Assembly (NCBI GenBank): GCA_902806105.1
Contig: CADCVI010000114.1
Span: 1 to 9,075, forward strand
Reading direction: 5' to 3'
Length of the DNA stretch: 9,075 bases
DNA from: an uncultured Rubrobacteraceae bacterium
GTDB lineage: Bacteria > Actinomycetota > Rubrobacteria > Rubrobacterales > Rubrobacteraceae
The notes under the pieces: generated by a model
Told to the model about the DNA's origin: nothing
The model's database searches: none
The model's input: only the letters and a program-made list of their open reading frames with translations
Position numbers and translations under genes: made by a program
Shown here: positions 1 to 5,413 of the stretch, one piece after another
Layout: every line of letters starts with the position of its first letter
Numbering within the stretch: the stretch's first letter is position 1

Positions 1-132
1 AGGAGAACAGCTAGCCCCGGCCCCGAAGAACCCGCCGATCCGGGCCGCGAGGCGCCCGACGACCGGGGTGCAGTGCCGACGGGCGAGCAAAAACACATCT
101 GGCCGGATGACCCCTGCGTAGTTCGGTCTTAA
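1..132 (+). CDS. Possible C-terminal tail of a gene cut by the left edge
   Basis: Frame 1 is open from the first base to a TAA at 130-132, giving 43 residues. The peptide is rich in Pro, Glu, Asp and Gly, like a disordered tail, and ends in CVVRS. About two thirds of its codons end in G or C, which is weaker than for the confident genes here but above an AT-rich non-coding pattern. It would run convergent to the PadR gene, with inverted repeats between the two. There is no domain to recognise. It could equally be chance openness in GC-rich DNA, so the call rests only on frame and position. Confidence 0.22.
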   Translation, partial: RRTASPGPEEPADPGREAPDDRGAVPTGEQKHIWPDDPCVVRS

Positions 133-152
133 AAGACTCTACGGTGCCGAGA

Positions 153-183
153 CGGTCACGCCATCGAGGCTCGATCAGGACCG
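153..183. terminator. Nested inverted repeat between convergent genes, candidate terminator
   Basis: CGGTC (153-157) pairs with GACCG (179-183). Inside it ATCGA (163-167) pairs with TCGAT (171-175) around the loop GGC. It lies 15 bases past the PadR stop codon. On the - strand side there is no immediate T run. A second small repeat, GTCT/AGAC at 127-138, carries TTTT on the - strand about 15 bases further on. The position between a possible + gene tail and the PadR gene suits a two-way terminator. The palindrome could instead be a protein-binding site. Confidence 0.3.
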
Positions 184-197
184 CCGCGGGCTCCCGG

Positions 198-539
198 CTA
201 CTTGTTGGTGTAGAGCCTGAAGAAGTTGTTTACGGACTGCTGGTACTGCTCCAGAGCCTTCACCCAGAGATCCAGGTACGCCTCACCGGCATCCGTCACC
301 GAGTATCTCCTGCGCGCCGGTCCTTTCTTGGGGGTCTCCCACTCGGACGTACACAAGCCTTCCCTCTCCATCCTCCGCAGCGTCCGGTAAAGCGTACCGG
401 GGTTTGGCGTCTCCGCTCCAAACTTCGCCAGCTGCTGCATCAGCTCGTACCCATAGGACTCGTGCTCGCGAAGCGACGCCAGTACCAACGGCTCCAGCCA
501 GTTTTTCGGGCGGGCCTCGACCCTGGGGGCTATGCTCAC
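198..539 (-). CDS. PadR-family transcriptional regulator (short form)
   Basis: A 113-residue DNA-binding repressor of the PadR family. These are dimeric winged-helix proteins that usually control a neighbouring stress or efflux gene in response to a small molecule. The winged helix spans about residues 13-85. The opening helix has the family pattern WLEPLVLASLREHESYGYEL, the recognition-helix region is NPGTLYRTLRRMEREGL (47-62), and the wing contains GPARRRYSVTDAGEAYL. A single short C-terminal helix (about 90-110) would serve for dimerisation, as in the small PadR subfamily without a long C-terminal domain. The start is GTG at 539, with GAGG stretches just upstream. It follows the small unknown gene by 32 bases on the same strand, so the two are probably co-transcribed. 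Codon use is less GC-biased than in the genes to the right. The family call is firm; its target is unknown. Confidence 0.93.
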   Translation of the reverse strand: MSIAPRVEARPKNWLEPLVLASLREHESYGYELMQQLAKFGAETPNPGTLYRTLRRMEREGLCTSEWETPKKGPARRRYSVTDAGEAYLDLWVKALEQYQQSVNNFFRLYTNK

Positions 540-571
540 TGCCTCGTCCGATCCTCGATCTGTCCTGTTTT

Positions 572-880
572 CTATGACGACGGCTTCTCTCCGTTCTTCC
601 CGGTGGGGTTGTGGGGGTTGCCGCGCTCTTCCTCGGGGGGACCGCCGTTCTCCGCGAGCAGCTCCGCAGCTCGCTGCGGAGTCGGTATCTCTCGCACCCA
701 GTAGGTGGTCTCCTCGAACTCGTGGGAGATCTCAAACACCGGATCGCCGCCCTCCCACGCCCACGGATAAGCCAGTATCGACACCACGCTGTCGTGGCCG
801 ATGACGAGACGATCTAGAAAGCTGGCGTCTAGTTTCCAGCCGGCTTCCTGAATAGTTCGTTCTATCTCTTCGCGGTTCAT
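572..880 (-). CDS. Small soluble protein of unknown function upstream of the PadR gene
   Basis: A 102-residue protein that I do not recognise. It opens with an amphipathic helix (MNREEIERTIQEAGWKLD), followed by a predicted mixed strand/helix core with several aromatic residues (YPWAWEGG at 38-45; TTYWVREIPTPQRAAELL at about 58-75). It ends in a charged, Pro/Gly/Asn-rich tail (about 79-102) that is probably disordered. There is no signal peptide, membrane segment or metal motif. I start it at ATG 880. The frame is open further upstream, to a GTG at 1003, but that extension is Arg/Ala/Pro-rich and looks untranslated. No good ribosome site precedes ATG 880. A weak TAACGT at 889-894 lies 8 bases upstream, so a leaderless message is possible. 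It is likely co-transcribed with the PadR gene and may be a partner or target of it. Codon pattern and peptide sense support a real gene. Confidence 0.62.
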   Translation of the reverse strand: MNREEIERTIQEAGWKLDASFLDRLVIGHDSVVSILAYPWAWEGGDPVFEISHEFEETTYWVREIPTPQRAAELLAENGGPPEEERGNPHNPTGKNGEKPSS

Positions 881-908
881 TGTTGCCCACGTTAGTACCC
901 CCGCGGCT

Positions 909-928
909 CGCGGCCAAACGCGGCCAAG
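909..928. repeat. 10-bp tandem direct repeat, possible operator
   Basis: CGCGGCCAA occurs at 909-917 and again at 919-927, one helical turn apart, 29-48 bases upstream of the small gene's ATG. Two copies in the same orientation with a 10-base period are the layout of a regulator site. GC-rich DNA gives such repeats by chance fairly often, and PadR proteins usually bind inverted repeats, so no link to the PadR gene is claimed. Confidence 0.25.
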
Positions 929-1213
929 GGGCCGGACCACACGATATGCCCTTCCCGTCCGCGCCCTCGCGTTCATGGACAAGCTGACGCCCTCGACCTC
1001 CACGACAAACGGGTTGCCCGGGGAGACACGACCACCGTTCCGGCCACTCCCGCACTACGTCGTTCCGTCCCCGTGAGTCCGATCCTCGGCCTTGTGCTGC
1101 GGCTATCGTAATACCCTTGCTCGCGGCCGATCAGCGCGGCAACCGCTTGTCCTATCGGGAGAGTTTCTGGAAAGGCGACGCCTTGTGTGCCGCGTCGAAC
1201 TCACAGGCCGGGG

Positions 1214-1261
1214 TACCGGGGACCGGGCAAGGTTTTCTGGCATGCCGGTGGTATCCCGGTA
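1214..1261 (+). other. Two-tier inverted repeat in the hydrolase upstream region
   Basis: An outer stem TACCGGG (1214-1220) pairs perfectly with CCCGGTA (1255-1261). An inner stem ACCGG-CA (1222-1229, one bulged G) pairs with TGCCGGT (1243-1249), closing a loop of 13 bases. As RNA this would be a stable 48-base hairpin. It lies upstream of the best promoter candidate, so it would be either a DNA operator or part of a longer leader made from an upstream promoter. No T run follows, which argues against a simple terminator. Confidence 0.3.
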
Positions 1262-1287
1262 GCGGTGATCATGCCGCATCCCTTCGT

Positions 1288-1316
1288 TTGCGCGGCGCGC
1301 GCGGTGCGACTAGCAT
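1288..1316 (+). promoter_or_regulatory. Candidate promoter for the alpha/beta hydrolase
   Basis: TTGCGC (1288-1293) and TAGCAT (1311-1316) are separated by exactly 17 bases and match 3 of 6 and 4 of 6 positions of the housekeeping consensus. A start near 1323 would leave a leader of about 63 bases before the ATG. The -35 is weak, so this is a plausible but unproven site. Confidence 0.35.
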
Positions 1317-1372
1317 CCGGAGCGGCGGATGGTTCGCGCACGCGGCCTCCCCGTGGGGTCGACGACGAGAGC

Positions 1373-1379
1373 GGAGGAG
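1373..1379 (+). promoter_or_regulatory. Strong ribosome binding site fixing the hydrolase start
   Basis: GGAGGAG lies 6 bases before ATG 1386. It favours that start over the in-frame ATG at 1329, which has only a GGAG and would add 19 residues that look like untranslated leader. Confidence 0.75.
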
Positions 1380-1385
1380 CTGGAA

Positions 1386-2441
1386 ATGATCGAGAACCCG
1401 TACTACACGCCGGAGGTTCACGGCCCTTACGAGATGTTCTCGCTGGGGGACTTCGTGCTGGAGGAGGGCCACACGCTGCGCGACTGCAAGCTCGCCTACG
1501 CTACTTTCGGCGAGCTCAACGCGGCCAAGGACAACGCCATTCTGGTGACGACGTGGTTCTCGGGGACGCACCAGATCATGCGCGACATCTACATCGGCCC
1601 CGAGCACGCCTTGAACCCGGAGAAGTACTTTATAGTCGTCGCGAACCAGATCGGCAACGGTATCTCCACGTCGCCGCACAACACCCCCGGCACGTTCGCC
1701 TCCGGCCCCCGGTTCCCGCACGTCAGAATAGGGGACGACGTCGTGGCGCAGGAGCGCCTGATGCGGGAGCAGTTCGGCGTCGAGGAACTCGCCCTCGTCG
1801 TGGGCGGGTCGATGGGCGCCCAGCAGACCTACGAGTGGGCCGTACGCTTCCCCGAGAAGGTCAAGCGAGCCGCGCCCATAGCGGGGACCGCGAAGAACAC
1901 CCCGCACGACTACCTGTTCACCCAGGCCCTGATGGACGCCATCACGAACGACCCCGGCTACCGCCACGGCTGGTACGAAACGCCCTTCGACGCCCGCGAG
2001 GGCCTCGTCCAGCACGGCCTGATCTGGTCCATCCTGGGCCTCTCGACGGAGTGGTGGAAGCAGGAGCGCTGGAGGCCGCTGGGCTTCGCCTCGGCCGACG
2101 ACTTCCGCACCGGGTTTATAGACGCGTACTTCAGCGTCCAGGACCCGAATAGCTTATTGACTCAGGGCTGGAAGTGGCAGCGGGGCGACGTGAGCCGTCA
2201 CACGGACGGGGATATCTCCGCCGCCCTCGGGCGCATAAAGGCCAAGACGTTCGTCATGCCGATCTCCGAGGACATGTTCTTCCCGCCCCGCGACTGCGCC
2301 GCCGAGCAGGCCCTGATCCCGAACAGCGAACTGCGCATCATCGACGACATCAGCGGCCACTGGGCCCTCTTCGGCTTCGAACAAACGTTCCTGGAGCAGG
2401 TCGACCGGAACCTCAACGAGCTCCTCGACGCGGCCGTTTAG
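1386..2441 (+). CDS. Alpha/beta-fold hydrolase/acyltransferase, homoserine O-acetyltransferase superfamily
   Basis: A 351-residue cytoplasmic enzyme of the MetX-like branch of the alpha/beta hydrolases. The nucleophile elbow is VVGGSMGAQQ with Ser142. The likely acid is Asp296 in MPISEDMFFPP and the likely base His325 in DISGHWALFG, in the right order and at spacings fitting the fold. The oxyanion-side loop is ILVTTWFSGTHQ (52-63), and an insert (about 172-270) forms the lid. True MetX proteins usually have GGSMGG-M-Q at the elbow and a different loop after the NxxG segment. Here the elbow reads GGSMGAQQ and the loop GNGISTSPHNTPG (90-102), typical of the many family members annotated only as alpha/beta hydrolases. 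No methionine-pathway gene is adjacent. The fold and triad are firm. Acetyl transfer to homoserine is only one option; ester hydrolysis or another acyl transfer is as likely. It is probably monocistronic, converging on the protease gene. Confidence 0.9.
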   Translation: MIENPYYTPEVHGPYEMFSLGDFVLEEGHTLRDCKLAYATFGELNAAKDNAILVTTWFSGTHQIMRDIYIGPEHALNPEKYFIVVANQIGNGISTSPHNTPGTFASGPRFPHVRIGDDVVAQERLMREQFGVEELALVVGGSMGAQQTYEWAVRFPEKVKRAAPIAGTAKNTPHDYLFTQALMDAITNDPGYRHGWYETPFDAREGLVQHGLIWSILGLSTEWWKQERWRPLGFASADDFRTGFIDAYFSVQDPNSLLTQGWKWQRGDVSRHTDGDISAALGRIKAKTFVMPISEDMFFPPRDCAAEQALIPNSELRIIDDISGHWALFGFEQTFLEQVDRNLNELLDAAV

Positions 2442-2600
2442 GGCCTCTCAAACCTCCGGCACGCCTCCTGACCTCGCTCTACGTCGGCGGCACGAGGCGC
2501 TTCGGGCAGCTTCGCGCTTCTATGATCGGCGTCACGGCCGCCTTCCCGTGGCGCCGGTCGCCTCGCCTTGCCACCGGTCTGGCACAGTGTGTTGGGGCAC

Positions 2601-2629
2601 GAGCCGTTCCCCGATACGCCTAGGGGCTC
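2601..2629 (-). terminator. Imperfect hairpin after the protease stop, candidate terminator
   Basis: GAGC (2601-2604) and CCC (2609-2611) pair with GGG (2623-2625) and GCTC (2626-2629), leaving a small bulge. It begins 2 bases past the protease stop. A second short stem, TGCCA/TGGCA (2569-2573 and 2580-2584), lies further along in the 189-base convergent gap. Neither has a clear T tract, which is common in high-GC actinobacteria, so both are tentative. Confidence 0.28.
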
Positions 2630-2630
2630 C

Positions 2631-3779
2631 TCAGCCCGCGCACTCGTCCGTCGGGACGGGGGTCTTGCGGTCCTTCGCGAGCTCGACGAAGTGCTGGACT
2701 ATGGAGGACGGGATGCCGTAGCCGGCCCTGTCCGAGTCGGCGCGGCTGGCGAAGATGGTGGCGACCACCTCGCCGTCGCCGTTGACGACGGGGCCTCCGG
2801 AGTTGCCGGGGCGGACGTAGCCGCGGAAGCCCGTGACGGTCCGCTCCACGGGGCCGCGGTTGTAGGCGTCGGAGGAGATCACGCGCTCCGTCTCGCCCGT
2901 CCTCCCGCTCCGCACGTCGTACGGGCCGTTCTCCGGGAAGCCGAGGATGGCGACGGCCTCGTCGTCCCCCGGCTGGGCCAGGGGCAGCGGCGGCAGGCCG
3001 AGGCCCCTGACCCTCAGGATCGCCACGTCGTTTCGCTCGTCGAAGACGACGACCTTCGCTGGCAGCGGGACGCCCTTGCCCGCGGGCTGGACCCGGGTAG
3101 AGAGCTCGCCCGCGACCACGTGGGCGTTCGTGACGACGAGGTTCCTGCCCGCCACCCATCCGGAGCCCTCGACCCCGTAGCCGCAGGCCACGCCGCTGAC
3201 GCGCACGACGCGCGAGGCGGCGGCGGAGACTTCGGGGTCCCGCGTGACGTCCTCGTCCGGCTCGGCGACGTCGGCCTCTGGGCCCTTAAACTCCGGGAGG
3301 GGGTCGAGGCGGGCGACGGCCTGGGCGAGAAGGTGTGAGGGCATCCGGTCCCCGAGGACCTGGACGAACGCCGACTCGCGCATGGCGGGGTGTGCGCCAG
3401 AGAGGAAGGGGGCGCTGAGGGCCAGGATCGCGGCGACCCACACGAGGGTCAGCGAGAGCGCCGCCCCGAGCGCCCCCCCGCCCAGGCCGTCGAGCCAGCG
3501 TGACGCCGGGCTCGCGAGCTTCTGGCTTAGGTAGCCGCCCGCCGAGCGGGCCAGGACGTCCCCGAGCACCGCGAAAGCGAGGATAGCCGCCAGCGTGATC
3601 GCGGAGCCGTAGAGGAGGTCGCCCCGGTCCCCGAGGAGCGCCGGCGCGAGCCGCGAGCCGAGCGCCGCCCCGAGAACCACCCCCGCCAGCGAGAAGGCCC
3701 CGGCCAGAAACCCGAGACGCGCCCCGCGCCAGACGAGGAGCAGCACGAAGAGGAAGACGAACGGATCAAGTACGCTCAC
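2631..3779 (-). CDS. marP: MarP-like membrane serine protease (CvpA domain plus trypsin-like domain)
   Basis: A 382-residue periplasmic-facing protease. The N-terminal half is a CvpA/colicin V production domain with four membrane segments (about 5-22, 26-48, 58-78, 103-127). A linker (about 130-185) leads to a chymotrypsin-fold domain with His220 ([10 protein letters not shown]), Asp251 (ERNDVAIL) and Ser327 ([10 protein letters not shown]). Length and order match Mycobacterium tuberculosis MarP (Rv3671c), which is needed for survival in acid and activates the peptidoglycan hydrolase RipA. Cys199 (GVACGYG) and Cys380 (TDECAG) are the only cysteines and are 181 residues apart, the spacing I recall for the MarP disulfide Cys214-Cys395. 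The site is therefore probably redox-tuned too. The start is GTG 3779, with no clear ribosome site but a -10-like TAGAAT 7 bases upstream. The gene is divergent from rlmN. The family call is very firm; the acid-resistance role is transferred by homology. Confidence 0.93.
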   Translation of the reverse strand: MSVLDPFVFLFVLLLVWRGARLGFLAGAFSLAGVVLGAALGSRLAPALLGDRGDLLYGSAITLAAILAFAVLGDVLARSAGGYLSQKLASPASRWLDGLGGGALGAALSLTLVWVAAILALSAPFLSGAHPAMRESAFVQVLGDRMPSHLLAQAVARLDPLPEFKGPEADVAEPDEDVTRDPEVSAAASRVVRVSGVACGYGVEGSGWVAGRNLVVTNAHVVAGELSTRVQPAGKGVPLPAKVVVFDERNDVAILRVRGLGLPPLPLAQPGDDEAVAILGFPENGPYDVRSGRTGETERVISSDAYNRGPVERTVTGFRGYVRPGNSGGPVVNGDGEVVATIFASRADSDRAGYGIPSSIVQHFVELAKDRKTPVPTDECAG

Positions 3780-3786
3780 TCACCGA

Positions 3787-3817
3787 ATTCTACCGTTTGG
3801 TGCTCCGGTTTTGTCCT
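3787..3817 (-). promoter_or_regulatory. Candidate promoter giving a leaderless marP message
   Basis: On the - strand TAGAAT (3792 to 3787) ends exactly 7 bases before the GTG start codon (3779). AGGACA, a 4 of 6 match to the -35 consensus, lies 19 bases upstream of it (3817 to 3812). That geometry puts the transcript start on the GTG itself, the usual arrangement for leaderless genes in actinobacteria. It also explains why no ribosome site is seen. Confidence 0.5.
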
Positions 3818-3830
3818 CTCACCCTATAAT
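3801..3830 (+). promoter_or_regulatory. Promoter for the rlmN-ydbS-ydbT operon
   Basis: A perfect TATAAT lies at 3825-3830, in a region more AT-rich than its surroundings. The -35 is poor: TGCTCC at 3801-3806 with an 18-base spacer is the best placed. Transcription should start near 3837, leaving a short leader that includes the AAGAGGAG ribosome site at 3849-3856. The element overlaps the marP promoter on the other strand. Confidence 0.6.
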
Positions 3831-3858
3831 CTGCTTTTACGGACTAGCAAGAGGAGTG

Positions 3859-4929
3859 ATGGGGTTGAAGGCCGAACAGTTTATGCCGGACGTGAAGGAC
3901 CTTTTCGAGGAGAGGGGCGAGCCCGCCTATCGCCTCGGACAGGCCTACAGCGCCCTGACCCGCGGCCTCATCCGCGACTGGGAGGAGGCGACGAGCCTCC
4001 CGAAGCCCCTGCGCGAGGCCCTCGCCGATGGGACCCCGGCAGCCACCCTGGAGCTTCTGCGCGTCGCCAGGGCCTCCGACGGGACGCGCAAGTACCTGTT
4101 CAAGACCCACGACGGGCACCTCATAGAGACCGTCAACATCCCCGAGGCCGGGCGCAACACCGTTTGCATCTCGACTCAGGTCGGGTGCCCGATGGGCTGC
4201 ACGTTTTGCGCCACCGGGCTAATGGGCATCAAGCGCAACCTGAAGGCCCGCGAGATCGCCGAGCAGGTCTTCGTCGCCGCGCGCGACCTCAAGCCGGAGG
4301 ACGAGCGCGTCACCAACGTCGTCGTCATGGGGATGGGCGAGCCGTTCCTGAACTACCGCGAGCTCCTGGTCGCGCTCAAGGTCCTGAACGACCGTGAAGG
4401 GTTCGGCCTCGCCGCCCGCTCCATCGCCGTCTCCACCAGCGGGCTCATAGACAAGATCCACCGCTTCGCCGACGAGCCGGAGCAGTTCCACCTCGCCATA
4501 AGCCTCCACACGCCCTTCGAGGAGGAGCGCCAGCAGCTTATGCCGGTGGCGTCTCGCCACTCCATCCCGGAGCTCATGGAGGCCGCCCGCTACTACGTCG
4601 ACGAGACGCACCGCAAGCTCTTCTTCGAGTACACGCTCCTCGCCGGGGTGAACGACCAGCCGCGCCACGTCGAGGCGCTGGCGGAGCTCTTCGACCACCC
4701 GCTCTACCACCTGAACCTGCTGCGCTTCAACTGGACGGATACCGGCTTCACCGCGACCTCGAAGAAGCGGGCGAAGGAGTTCTTGCAGCACGCGCGCGAC
4801 CTCGGCCTCTCGGCGACCCTGAGGCCGAGCCGCGGCGGCGATATCGACGCCGCCTGCGGGCAGCTCGCCGCCAGGGACCTCCGCGGCAGGACCGCGCAGC
4901 CCGGGCTCACCGTCGTCCCGCTGGGCTAG
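3859..4929 (+). CDS. rlmN: RlmN/Cfr-family 23S rRNA A2503 methyltransferase (radical SAM)
   Basis: A 356-residue radical SAM enzyme. The family methylates A2503 of 23S rRNA at C2, and some tRNA adenosine-37, by a ping-pong mechanism through a methyl-cysteine. The [4Fe-4S] cysteines are Cys110, Cys114 and Cys117 (CPMGCTFC). The two reactive cysteines are Cys103 (TVCIS) and Cys333 (DIDAACGQL). Glu90 (ETVNIP) matches Glu105 of the E. coli enzyme in spacing. GMGEPFLN (158-165) is the SAM-binding motif, and the small N-terminal HhH-like domain is about 8-60. Unusual segments are LLRFNW at 287-292, where RlmN proteins normally have LIPxNP, and [16 protein letters not shown]. Start choice is uncertain: AAGAGGAG is only 2 bases from ATG 3859 but 8 bases from an in-frame TTG at 3865, and ATG 3883 is a third option. 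It is the first gene of an operon, 7 bases before ydbS. Confidence 0.92.
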   Translation: MGLKAEQFMPDVKDLFEERGEPAYRLGQAYSALTRGLIRDWEEATSLPKPLREALADGTPAATLELLRVARASDGTRKYLFKTHDGHLIETVNIPEAGRNTVCISTQVGCPMGCTFCATGLMGIKRNLKAREIAEQVFVAARDLKPEDERVTNVVVMGMGEPFLNYRELLVALKVLNDREGFGLAARSIAVSTSGLIDKIHRFADEPEQFHLAISLHTPFEEERQQLMPVASRHSIPELMEAARYYVDETHRKLFFEYTLLAGVNDQPRHVEALAELFDHPLYHLNLLRFNWTDTGFTATSKKRAKEFLQHARDLGLSATLRPSRGGDIDAACGQLAARDLRGRTAQPGLTVVPLG

Positions 4930-4936
4930 CCCCTAC

Positions 4937-5413
4937 TTGAAGGGCGAACCGGGCGAGAGGCTCGACCCCAGGGCCCGCTCGCTCTGGCGGGTGACGGGGG
5001 CCTTGCAGGCCCTGCCGATCCTCGCCGGCGGCGCCCTCGGCTCCTACGTTCTCTACAACAACGAGGTGGCGGTCTACCTCGCGGCCCTGCCCGCACTGGC
5101 GGCGCTCGCGCTCGCCGTCCTCCTCGTGGTCCTCCTGCCGCCGCTGCTGTGGCAGCGCTGGCGCTACGAGATACGGCTCCTGGAGGTCGATCTCCAGCGC
5201 GGGCTGTTGCGCGTCACCCGCACGCTCGTGCCGATGGCGCGGGTGCAGCACGTCGACACCCGGCAGGGGCCGCTCCAGCGCCGCTTCGGGCTCTCGACCG
5301 TCATCTTCTACACGGCGGCGGGCCCGAACGAGATCCCCCAGCTCGCCTCCTCGACCGCCGCGGAGGTGCGCGACCGCATCGCCGAGCTAACCCGCGAGGC
5401 CGATGAGCTCTAG
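4937..5413 (+). CDS. ydbS: YdbS-like bacterial PH-domain membrane protein
   Basis: A 158-residue membrane protein with one bacterial PH domain (bPH2, formerly DUF304). Two hydrophobic segments (about 21-40 and 46-70) form a hairpin in the membrane. The cytoplasmic PH domain follows (about 76-157), with the hallmark stretch VPMARVQHVDTRQGPLQRRF (98-117) and then GLSTVIFYTAAG. In Bacillus subtilis the ydbST pair belongs to the sigma-W envelope-stress regulon and helps resist antimicrobial compounds made by a related species; its molecular role is unknown. The start is probably TTG 4937. The residues just after it (RLDPRARSLWRVTG) are typical of the family N terminus, and no better start is in frame. 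There is no ribosome site, so translation is probably coupled to the rlmN stop 7 bases before. It overlaps ydbT by 11 bases. Confidence 0.88.
   Translation: MKGEPGERLDPRARSLWRVTGALQALPILAGGALGSYVLYNNEVAVYLAALPALAALALAVLLVVLLPPLLWQRWRYEIRLLEVDLQRGLLRVTRTLVPMARVQHVDTRQGPLQRRFGLSTVIFYTAAGPNEIPQLASSTAAEVRDRIAELTREADEL

Larger units (their letters stand above)
881..1385. other. 505-base stretch without a confident gene
   Basis: This is the divergent gap between the small unknown gene (-) and the hydrolase (+). Frames open on either strand give Arg/Pro/Gly-rich peptides without recognisable domains and are taken as chance. What can be seen is a 10-bp direct repeat (909-928), a two-tier inverted repeat (1214-1261), a candidate promoter (1288-1316) and a strong ribosome site (1373-1379). 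I looked for SAM, glycine, c-di-AMP and fluoride riboswitch signatures by eye and found none convincing. Confidence 0.5.

Noticed and set aside
144..704. Long + strand open frame opposite the PadR and small genes
   Set aside because: The peptide is Arg/Pro/Ser-rich with no domain and is antisense to a clear PadR protein; it is a typical GC-rich shadow.
881..1003. N-terminal extension of the small gene to GTG 1003, and the further open codons before it
   Set aside because: The added residues are Arg/Ala/Pro-rich and unlike the protein that follows. It could be a gene remnant, but nothing supports that.
1127..1210. Possible glycine or SAM riboswitch before the hydrolase
   Set aside because: Fragments such as GGAGAG and GGCAACC-like strings occur, but the ordered core motifs and stems of those classes are missing.
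1187..2152. 321-residue + strand frame overlapping the hydrolase
   Set aside because: It is out of frame with the clear hydrolase and its peptide is almost all Arg/Pro/Gly/Ala.
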